This document shows positions 1 through 4,697 of a DNA stretch of 5,204 bases, in pieces. The stretch covers positions 1 through 5,204 of the forward strand of contig CAIRND010000129.1 in the NCBI GenBank assembly GCA_903879825.1, given 5' to 3'. The DNA comes from an uncultured Geobacteraceae bacterium (lineage in GTDB: Bacteria > Desulfobacterota > Desulfuromonadia > Geobacterales > Pseudopelobacteraceae). The notes below the pieces were generated by a model. It ran no database searches. It was given only the letters and a program-made list of their open reading frames with translations, and was not told the origin of the DNA. Numbering within the stretch: the first letter of the stretch is position 1; every line of letters begins with the position of its first letter. The translations under genes were made by a program, and so were the position numbers.

Positions 1-20
1 CGTCTGATTTCGTCGGTCAT
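1..20 (-). CDS. Start of a gene downstream of the MNT gene, probably a HEPN-domain toxin partner (cut by window edge)
   Basis: Only the first six codons are visible: an ATG at 20 reading M-T-D-E-I-R and running off the left edge. The ATG overlaps the TGA of the preceding nucleotidyltransferase gene in an ATGA arrangement, which indicates translational coupling. In this family an MNT nucleotidyltransferase is usually paired with a HEPN protein, so a HEPN toxin is the most likely product. That identity is inferred from context and the N-terminal residues; no HEPN motif is visible here. Confidence 0.55.
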
Positions 21-346
21 ATTGTAATCCCCTCGCGCTCAATAGTCCGGTAATAGGAATATCCTTTGGCAGAAGCACCACGAAACTTCTCTTCGCTAAA
101 AACCTTCAGCGATATGATAGGCTTGAAATCGTGATCCCACATCAGGTTATATGCTATCTCGTCAAGCTTGAATTCCAAGTCAGGGCTATGTTCATCAACC
201 AGTGCCACCAGATCGAGATCTGAATCTTGTTCAGCATCGCCCCGCGCTCGTGAGCCATACATAATCATCTGCCTGATATGAAAAGCTATATCCGTCGGCA
301 AGCGCCGCTTGAATTCTTCGATGAGCAACCTGTCCTGTTCACCCAT
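17..346 (-). CDS. MNT-type nucleotidyltransferase, probable antitoxin of a HEPN/MNT module
   Basis: This 109-aa protein is a minimal nucleotidyltransferase. The GSX10DXD active-site signature is plain: G31-S32, ten residues, then D43-L44-D45, in the context YGSRARGDAEQDSDLDL. Characterised MNT antitoxins transfer AMP to a HEPN toxin and silence it; whether this one does so is inferred. The third catalytic carboxylate expected on the following strand is not obvious (the segment reads PIISLKVFS), so activity could be weak or the residue may lie elsewhere. The start is supported by a strong ribosome binding site, AGGAGGT at 357-351, four bases before the ATG. The stop overlaps the ATG of the next gene (ATGA, 17-20). 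The protein differs clearly from the MntA at 2789-3076 in sequence and C-terminal region, so this is an independent module and not a copy. The gene appears intact. Confidence 0.88.
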   Translation of the reverse strand: MGEQDRLLIEEFKRRLPTDIAFHIRQMIMYGSRARGDAEQDSDLDLVALVDEHSPDLEFKLDEIAYNLMWDHDFKPIISLKVFSEEKFRGASAKGYSYYRTIEREGITI

Positions 347-445
347 TGTGACCTCCTGTTCTTACGTTTTATCCAAATTATCTGCAACTCAAGTCTTTGA
401 ATATACGGTGGCTCTTGCAAAAAAATGTCTTGCCGGGAAGTTTCT
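347..445 (-). promoter_or_regulatory. Leader and presumed promoter region of the left MNT gene
   Basis: This stretch lies between the point where RAYT homology stops (about 446) and the MNT start codon. It is A+T-rich close to the gene and holds the AGGAGGT ribosome binding site. On the minus strand there are GATAAT and ATAAAA tracts that could act as -10 elements, and a TTGAGT upstream, but no pair has good 16-18 bp spacing. The promoter is therefore presumed from position and not demonstrated. Confidence 0.3.
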
Positions 446-529
446 AAAGAGCGGCATCCAGTTTATTACTGTACAGGTCAGGAAGTGCGGCGCTTTGTTG
501 TCATAAATACGGTAGCGACTTCGCCCCAT
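389..529 (-). pseudogene. 5' remnant of a REP-associated tyrosine transposase (RAYT, Y1/IS200-like)
   Basis: An ATG at 529 preceded by a good Shine-Dalgarno (AGGAG at 540-536) opens a 46-codon frame ending at 389. Residues 1-28, beginning MGRSRYRIYDNKAPHFLTC and ending ...NWMPLF, match the characteristic N-terminus of RAYT transposases, single-strand-specific Y1 enzymes that act on REP palindromes. After residue 28 (about position 446) the reading frame continues in unrelated sequence to a stop. The HUH motif and the catalytic tyrosine, which lie further along in a protein of roughly 180-230 aa, are absent, so this is a dead fragment. A REP palindrome sits just upstream at 571-598, the usual arrangement for this family. 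Recognition is from memory of family sequences, not from a search. Confidence 0.8.
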
Positions 530-551
530 TTTTTACTCCTGTGCGATACTT

Positions 552-564
552 GGCGCAGCGCGCC
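552..564. repeat. Short palindrome beside the REP
   Basis: This is a perfect 5-bp inverted repeat, GGCGC / GCGCC, around an AGC loop. It lies 9 bp from the arms of the larger REP palindrome, whose 3-nt loop is also AGC on the plus strand. It sits between the REP and the RAYT Shine-Dalgarno and may be part of the REP unit or of the transposase leader. Confidence 0.5.
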
Positions 565-845
565 TAAACTGCATTCCCACGCAGCGCGTGGGAACGAGAG
601 GCGGCGAGGTGGCTAATTTCTTCCTGCAAACGGTGGGCATTACCGACACCAACTATTTCAAAGTTGCGGCTTTCATCAAGCCCGAAAAGAATGACACCCC
701 CTTCGGTGCGGTTGGCAAGGGCGGAGAGCGGTTCGAAGAGCCGTTGCAGAGTCCCACCGTGTGCAGACTTTACCTCAATGTCGGCAAGTTCGCACTGGTT
801 CTGCTGGACTTCGGTTATCAGTTGCTGGAGCTCTTCGCGGGTCAT
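564..845 (-). pseudogene. Truncated AlbA_2 / Schlafen-like putative DNA-binding (ATP-binding-annotated) protein, N-terminal fragment
   Basis: The 93-codon frame encodes the first part of an AlbA_2 domain (Pfam family of putative DNA-binding, Schlafen-related proteins; full-length relatives are about 400-500 aa). Recognisable elements are the conserved E24-V-K26-S segment, SALANR at 41-46, G49-G50, and ILFGLDE at 52-58, the AFANxxGG...hhGhDD pattern of the family. Homology runs to about residue 83 (HLAAS); the last ten residues, RSHALRGNAV, are translation of the REP palindrome, and a stop follows. The remainder of the gene is not in the window. The ATG at 845 has an AGGAG at 864-860, with an unusually long 14-nt spacer. 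Full-length members are linked to defence islands or transcription regulation. This fragment lacks the C-terminal domains, so function is doubtful. Confidence 0.82.
571..598. repeat. REP-like palindrome of the RAYT-associated family
   Basis: Perfect 9-bp arms TTCCCACGC (574-582) and GCGTGGGAA (586-594) enclose an AGC loop, flanked by GCA and CGAG. The core GCATTCCCACGC...GCGTGGGAACGAG is a type I know as a dispersed extragenic palindrome in many proteobacterial genomes, normally mobilised by a cognate RAYT; the remnant of such a gene starts 42 bp away. The element interrupts the AlbA_2 gene and supplies its last ten codons and its stop. No second copy is present in this window. Confidence 0.85.
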
Positions 846-979
846 GAGTGATACTTGTTCTCCTGTTCAACGGCTCGCGCAGTTGACCCGTTCGGGCAGC
901 CTTTTCGCCCGACCGGTGTCCAACTGCCTGGTTGGGACTTCGCTTTTTTAGCCTTCTGTCTTTTTAATTTTGTCTCGTG
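846..979 (-). promoter_or_regulatory. Leader of the AlbA_2 gene with a long hairpin, between it and the truncated primase gene
   Basis: No gene is seen here. The segment holds the AlbA_2 ribosome binding site, a long imperfect hairpin (880-926) and, overlapping the primase stop codon, a perfect TTGACA (-35-like) on the minus strand at 983-978. No convincing -10 lies 16-18 bp beyond it, so the promoter remains a guess. The far end adjoins the GGGGTCAGCCCTTGAC sequence where primase homology ends. Confidence 0.35.
880..926. repeat. Long imperfect inverted repeat (hairpin) in the AlbA_2 leader
   Basis: Arms CAGTTG (880-885) and CAACTG (921-926) form the outer stem, TCGGGC (892-897) and GCCCGA (907-912) the inner stem, and AC/GT plus CCG/CGG pairs bridge them with two single-base bulges and one mismatch. 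That gives about 17 base pairs around a 9-nt loop. On the minus strand it ends about 15 nt before the AlbA_2 Shine-Dalgarno. No T-run follows it on that strand. It could be a regulatory leader structure or the subterminal hairpin of a mobile element. Confidence 0.6.
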
Positions 980-2221
980 TCAAGGGCTGACCCCTCTGTT
1001 TCCAGAATCATCGGCGCAGCAGATAATTCTCGGCTTGTCGAATGTCGGCAAACGCATCGCCTGATGTTTAAAAAATTCTGGATTTTTGAAAACCGCCAGA
1101 CGTTTCAGGCGATTCAATGCCCGCTGTGAAATGCCTTTTTTCGGGATATACAGCATATTTGCTTTGACTATCTCAACCTCGCGGGGGAAGTCACGACGCT
1201 GCAACGCCACCACCCTGTGGGCTTCCCACGGTTTTTGTACTTCTTCTTCATCCTGCTTGACCACACCAAGTTCACTTCCCGGAGAAAGCTGCGCGGTCAG
1301 CGCCAGTACTTCATCCTCAGACAGTTTTTCAATCGTGCCTAAAAATGTCCACTGGTCAGGATACGGTTCAAAAGTTCTATCGACGAATACGCTGTTACCG
1401 GCCAGCCGAGCTTCTTTCTGCAGTGGCAGCGCAATCAGGTTTCCCAGCCCGCCTTTGGGCATAGTGTCCTGATTGGGGAAAAATCTGTCGTAGGATTTGA
1501 AGGTGATTTCGTGCCGTTCATTTGTGGCATGGGTAAGGAGAGAAGTGCCAAATTTTCTTGCAAGAGTTGCTGAAATGGGAGCTTCAAAAAAAAGCCACGC
1601 ATGCCCACCATTACCAGACCTTGATCGTTCAACCACAACTGGTATACCGAAAGGAATGCAGACATCTTGCAGTGTGGAAATATCTTTTTGCCAATCGCCA
1701 TCATCAAAGTCAATCGCCAGAAACCAGCAAGTCTCATCACGAAGCATTGGATAAATCCCGGCGACCAGAATTCCCCGCAGATGATTATCAACGACAGCCT
1801 CATCGAAAGGTACATACGACTTATTGACGCATGTAGAGCAGGCTACCTTCGGCTTACCGCACACTCCCCGCTTCCATTCATTCAGGCAAACAGGCGAATA
1901 ACCAACGGTTCCCTTTTTTTTACTGTCCCACCTTTTGGCATAAACATCGTCTCGCCCTTTGAAGAGAGACATGAATATTCTTATTTTTTCAATGGATCCT
2001 GAACGGTTGGAGATATTTGTGGAGGGTGATGCTGCATCAGAGGGTTGAATTATGCTTTCCGGTTCGCGGGGAAAATCGGGTTTCTCCTGTCGCTGTATTT
2101 CGGTGACACTCAGCCCCGCCTTAAAAGCTTCGAGCTCTGCTTTCAATAACCGGTTTTCTGCCAGCAAGAGCTGATATTTTGATTGAAGTGCCTTGAATGA
2201 AATCAGGGTTTCTTCTGTCAC
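980..2221 (-). CDS. TOTE-type archaeo-eukaryotic primase domain protein, lacking the usual C-terminal helicase (3'-truncated)
   Basis: This 413-aa protein carries the primase-polymerase domain of TOTE (transposon-encoded) conflict systems. Visible in order: an N-terminal coiled coil (about 8-35, leucine-rich); a cysteine cluster C112, C121, C128, C131, likely binding zinc; the metal-binding DFDD (171-174); the GNGGHAW motif with H207; and GGLGNLIALPLQ (257-268), all hallmarks of the AEP fold. Full TOTE proteins continue into a superfamily-2 helicase and often a nuclease. Here the pre-helicase segment (ALNRLKRLAVF...DKPRIICCADD, to about residue 405) is followed by eight unrelated residues and a stop, so the helicase half is missing. 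The start is GTG at 2221: an in-frame TGA lies four codons upstream, and a GGTGAAG-like Shine-Dalgarno precedes it. The gene begins 21 bp after the duplicated comM tail. The primase domain could still fold alone, but loss of the helicase suggests a decaying gene. Confidence 0.85.
   Translation of the reverse strand: MTEETLISFKALQSKYQLLLAENRLLKAELEAFKAGLSVTEIQRQEKPDFPREPESIIQPSDAASPSTNISNRSGSIEKIRIFMSLFKGRDDVYAKRWDSKKKGTVGYSPVCLNEWKRGVCGKPKVACSTCVNKSYVPFDEAVVDNHLRGILVAGIYPMLRDETCWFLAIDFDDGDWQKDISTLQDVCIPFGIPVVVERSRSGNGGHAWLFFEAPISATLARKFGTSLLTHATNERHEITFKSYDRFFPNQDTMPKGGLGNLIALPLQKEARLAGNSVFVDRTFEPYPDQWTFLGTIEKLSEDEVLALTAQLSPGSELGVVKQDEEEVQKPWEAHRVVALQRRDFPREVEIVKANMLYIPKKGISQRALNRLKRLAVFKNPEFFKHQAMRLPTFDKPRIICCADDSGNRGVSP
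983..998 (-). other. Junction sequence at the broken 3' end of the primase gene
   Basis: On the minus strand GGGGTCAGCCCTTGAC lies where similarity to TOTE proteins ends. It resembles GGGGTCAG(G/C)(T/C)CTTGAC sequences that I associate with the ends of Y1-transposase-bearing repeats in related genomes. This is recollection, not a computed match. It also encodes the final residues G-V-S-P of the truncated protein. Confidence 0.35.
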
Positions 2222-2242
2222 GCCGAAACTTCACCCTATGGA

Positions 2243-2446
2243 TCAAGATGTCTTTCGGTCAAAACTCCGATACTGAATCGCCTCAGCGATATGCTGCTCT
2301 TTAATGGCAATACTCCCGTCAAGATCCGCAATCGTACGGGCTATCTTCAAAATGCGGGTGTAGGTGCGGGCGGAGAAACCGAGGCGGTCGGTGACCAGTT
2401 CACAGTTTTTTTTGATGAAGCGGGGCGTCATCTGGGCGTTGCAGTG
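2243..2446 (-). pseudogene. Second, partial copy of the comM 3' end
   Basis: This segment encodes residues matching H433 to the stop codon of the complete ComM at 3127-4656. By my count 60 of 67 aligned residues are identical (differences Y/N, V/I, E/D, A/I, T/A, H/K, L/F), with a 10-residue gap: ...KKNCEL joins directly to VTDRLGFS, omitting the ten residues DAAGNRMLEL. Similarity starts abruptly 7 bp after the hepT stop codon and ends at the comM stop codon; flanking DNA on neither side matches. An internal ATG at 2431 would give 62 aa, but it has no ribosome binding site and no AAA+ core. It is a duplicated or displaced gene end, not a functional gene. The divergence indicates either an old duplication or a copy from another lineage. 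Confidence 0.92.
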
Positions 2447-2453
2447 CTTTTGG

Positions 2454-2792
2454 CTATCCGCCAGTTTTTATTTTCTGCACCTCATCCATCAAAAAAGGAA
2501 CATCGTCAACTACTGACCGCCAGACGGTTGACAGGTCAACACCAAAATATTGATGGATCAATTTGTCACGGAAACCTGCGAGATCCTTCCAAGGTAAGCC
2601 CGTGTGACGTCCTCGAAAACAGTCCGAAAGATTCTTGGTCGCCTCACCAATAATCTCGAACTGCCTGATGACAGCATCCTGTACCAAACGATTCACCCTG
2701 AACGCTTCATCGTCCATTCCATCCGTGTATAAGGTTATCTGCTCCAGAGCGTCCACAATATGTGCAATATAAACCTGATCGTCTCGAATCAT
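2454..2792 (-). CDS. hepT: HepT-like HEPN-domain ribonuclease toxin (DUF86 family)
   Basis: This 112-aa, mostly helical protein has the HEPN signature RX4HXY at 75-82 (R75-DKLI-H80-Q-Y82). In characterised HepT toxins this motif is the RNase active site, and its tyrosine is the residue AMPylated by MntA. The N-terminal part, including VQDAVIRQFEIIGEATKNL (37-55), is typical of the DUF86 group, and the length is normal. The start codon overlaps the mntA stop (ATGA, 2789-2792), so the two are translated as a coupled pair with the antitoxin first. The stop at 2454 lies 7 bp before the duplicated comM tail. The gene looks intact. Toxicity and target RNA are inferred from the family. Confidence 0.93.
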   Translation of the reverse strand: MIRDDQVYIAHIVDALEQITLYTDGMDDEAFRVNRLVQDAVIRQFEIIGEATKNLSDCFRGRHTGLPWKDLAGFRDKLIHQYFGVDLSTVWRSVVDDVPFLMDEVQKIKTGG

Positions 2793-3076
2793 GATGCAAT
2801 CACCTTCAGTTCCTGCTTTATACGGTCAATTAGATGGGGGCTGACTGCCTGCTCAGTCAGCAAGTCAATCTTAACCCCCAGGATTTCTGAGAGTTCACGT
2901 TCTATTCGAATGACACCGAGGAGACTTTTCTGCTCTTTGAACGAGACCATAAGATCCAGGTCGCTGTTGGGACCGGCTTCATTTCGGGCATAAGAACCAA
3001 AAACACCAATTTTTTCCGCACCGTGTTGGCGCATGAAACTAATTATCTTGTCGTCGAACCTGGTGACCTGAGCCAT
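2789..3076 (-). CDS. mntA: MntA-like minimal nucleotidyltransferase antitoxin
   Basis: This 95-aa protein has GSX10DXD at 27-41 (G27-S28...D39-L40-D41) and a third acidic residue at D71 in VKIDLLT, so all three expected catalytic carboxylates are present. Studied MntA enzymes transfer AMP units from ATP to the active-site tyrosine of HepT and so neutralise it. The ATG at 3076 is preceded by GAGGAA (3087-3082) with a 5-nt gap. It lies 50 bp downstream of comM on the same strand with no clear terminator between, so read-through from comM is plausible; no own promoter was recognised. The ATGA overlap with hepT completes a classic pair. Confidence 0.93.
   Translation of the reverse strand: MAQVTRFDDKIISFMRQHGAEKIGVFGSYARNEAGPNSDLDLMVSFKEQKSLLGVIRIERELSEILGVKIDLLTEQAVSPHLIDRIKQELKVIAS
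2840..2861. repeat. Perfect inverted repeat inside mntA
   Basis: Arms GCTGACTG (2840-2847) and CAGTCAGC (2854-2861) flank a 6-nt spacer. It lies within the coding sequence for the TEQAVSP region of MntA. It could form a hairpin in mRNA or simply be chance. Confidence 0.55.
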
Positions 3077-3126
3077 AATTATTCCTCTTCTATGGAGAGA
3101 GCTTTGATATTTCTTCTGCAGTTGCT

Positions 3127-3360
3127 TTAACTGGTCTTCCTATCCAAACTCCGGTACTGAATCGCCTCGGCAATATGTTGCTCATGGATGGTCGCGCTGC
3201 CTTCAAGATCTGCAATGGTGCGGGCCACCTTCAAAATACGGGTATAGGTCCGCGCCGAGAAACCGAGCCGGTCGGTGACCAGCTCCAGCATCCGGTTGCC
3301 GGCGGCATCCAGCTCGCAGTATTTCTTGATGAAGCGAGGCGTCATCTGGGCGTTGCAGTG
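3127..3360 (-). repeat. comM 3' end: the copy of the direct repeat that belongs to the intact gene
   Basis: This 234-bp end of the complete comM is repeated, diverged and 30 bp shorter, at 2243-2446, in the same orientation. The pair brackets the mntA-hepT module. The longest uninterrupted identity I find is 23 bp at the hepT-proximal edge (3338-3360 against 2424-2446). Confidence 0.9.
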
Positions 3361-4656
3361 AATCTTGGTGCCTTTGTAGCGTTCCAGTTGGAGAGCGCGT
3401 GATGCCTCCACCCGCTTTGCAATTGCAGCGGAACTTTCCGCTTCGCCTCGGTCAGCAAGATCGCGGTACTTGACTGCGGGAACTTCGATGTGGATGTCAA
3501 TACGATCCAGCAGTGGCCCGGAGATGCGGGAGCGGTAGCGGTGAATGGCGACGGGGGTGCAGGTGCAGGGGTGGGTTGGATCGGATAAATAGCCGCAGGG
3601 GCAGGGATTCATGGCCGCCACCAGCATAACACGAGCCGGATAGGTCAGTGAAAGCAGGGAGCGGGAAATGGTGACTTTGCCGTCTTCGAGCGGTTGGCGC
3701 AATACTTCGAGAACATTTTTTTTAAACTCGGGGAGTTCGTCAAGAAACAGGACGCCATTGTGGGCAAGGGAAACTTCACCCGGCTTGGGTGTTGTGCCGC
3801 CACCGATAAGCCCAACATCAGAGATGGTGTGATGCGGCGAACGGAACGGTCTGACCGCCAGCAACGCGCGTTCTTTTTCCAGCATACCGCTGACGCTGAA
3901 AATCTTGGTGGTTTCAATGGCTTCGTCAAAAGACATGCGCGGCAAGATAGTCGGGATACGCCGGGCAATCATGGTTTTTCCCGAACCGGGCGGGCCGATC
4001 ATCAGGATGTTATGACTGCCACTTGCGGCAATTTCCAGGGCACGCTTGGCGTGTTCCTGCCCTTTGACCTCGCTGAAATCTTCTCCGTATTCGCAGCCGC
4101 TGGCAAACAACGCCTGCAGATCGACCCGGCACGGCTCGATGATCTCGCGGCCACTCAAAAACTCTACAACCTGAGAAAGAGAGGTGGCGCCGATGACATC
4201 TATTCCTTCGACTACCGCCGCTTCGGGAGCATTTTCCGCCGGCAGAATCAGCCCTGTCAGACCGGCACGCTTGGCGGCAACAGCCATCGACAACGCGCCA
4301 CGAATCGGCTTTAATCCGCCATCCAGAGATAATTCACCCAGCAGGATATAGTCGTGAAGGCGCGTTCCCTTGATAACACCGGTGGCCGCCAGGATGCCAA
4401 TCGAGATTGGCAGGTCATAGGCGGTGCCCTCTTTTTTGATATCAGCCGGAGCAAGATTTGCGGTAATGCGCCGGGCCGGGAAATCATAACCGGAGTTTTT
4501 GAGGGCGGCTTTGACGCGGTCCTTACTCTCTTTTACCGCACCATCTGGAAGGCCGACAGTAGCAAAGGCGGGCAGACCAGAGGCAATATCAATCTCCACA
4601 TCCACCAGAATGGCATCAATACCGATCAGGGCACTGCTAAAAACCTTTGCAAGCAT
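3127..4656 (-). CDS. comM: ComM/YifB, Mg-chelatase-like AAA+ ATPase
   Basis: This complete 509-aa protein has the usual family length. The N-terminal ChlI-like (Lon-protease-like fold) domain covers about 1-180, the AAA+ core about 190-395, and the Mg_chelatase_C domain about 400-505. Walker A is GPPGSGKT (221-228); Walker B is GVLFLDELPEF (301-311, D306-E307). AMNPCPCGY with CTC downstream gives C352, C354, C364 and C366, a cysteine set typical of the family, and GPLLDRIDIH (380-389) holds the conserved arginine. In Vibrio cholerae, ComM is a hexameric helicase that promotes branch migration during natural transformation; the role here is inferred. The ATG at 4656 has an AGAGG Shine-Dalgarno (4666-4662), which can pair with an upstream CCTC (4672-4669) in a small hairpin. 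It follows pgeF by 41 bp on the same strand, probably as an operon. Its 3' end is duplicated downstream. Confidence 0.97.
   Translation of the reverse strand: MLAKVFSSALIGIDAILVDVEIDIASGLPAFATVGLPDGAVKESKDRVKAALKNSGYDFPARRITANLAPADIKKEGTAYDLPISIGILAATGVIKGTRLHDYILLGELSLDGGLKPIRGALSMAVAAKRAGLTGLILPAENAPEAAVVEGIDVIGATSLSQVVEFLSGREIIEPCRVDLQALFASGCEYGEDFSEVKGQEHAKRALEIAASGSHNILMIGPPGSGKTMIARRIPTILPRMSFDEAIETTKIFSVSGMLEKERALLAVRPFRSPHHTISDVGLIGGGTTPKPGEVSLAHNGVLFLDELPEFKKNVLEVLRQPLEDGKVTISRSLLSLTYPARVMLVAAMNPCPCGYLSDPTHPCTCTPVAIHRYRSRISGPLLDRIDIHIEVPAVKYRDLADRGEAESSAAIAKRVEASRALQLERYKGTKIHCNAQMTPRFIKKYCELDAAGNRMLELVTDRLGFSARTYTRILKVARTIADLEGSATIHEQHIAEAIQYRSLDRKTS
3279..3315. repeat. Pair of 7-bp direct repeats (CCAGCTC) spaced 30 bp in comM
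   Basis: CCAGCTC occurs at 3279-3285 and at 3309-3315, exactly 30 bp apart. The duplicate comM tail has one such site (CCAGTTC) and lacks the 30 bp, as expected from a slippage-type deletion between the repeats. Confidence 0.8.
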
Positions 4657-4697
4657 GGCAACCTCTAGGAGGATCTGAGTTTTTCGATCTTGTGTCT

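Noticed and set aside
880..950. Hairpin at 880-926 plus the T-run at 945-949 as a plus-strand terminator
   Set aside because: The T-run lies about 18 nt beyond the stem, too far for an intrinsic terminator, and no plus-strand gene leads into it.
1435..1815. 126-codon minus-strand frame inside the primase gene
   Set aside because: It overlaps the catalytic part of the TOTE primase in another frame. The primase frame carries the conserved motifs and this one does not.
2243..2431. 62-codon frame as an independent small protein
   Set aside because: It is the duplicated comM tail. It has no ribosome binding site at the ATG, lacks the ATPase core and has an internal deletion.
2291..2653. 120-codon plus-strand frame across hepT and the comM tail
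   Set aside because: It is antisense to hepT and the comM duplicate, and the product resembles no known family.
3119..3133. Small hairpin (CAGTT / AACTG) at the comM stop codon as a terminator
   Set aside because: There are only 5 base pairs, it is A+T-rich, and no T-run follows on the coding strand. Read-through into mntA seems more likely.
3694..4314. 206-codon open frame on the plus strand
   Set aside because: It lies antisense to the conserved AAA+ core of comM, has no recognisable domain, and is explained as a shadow of a G+C-biased real gene.
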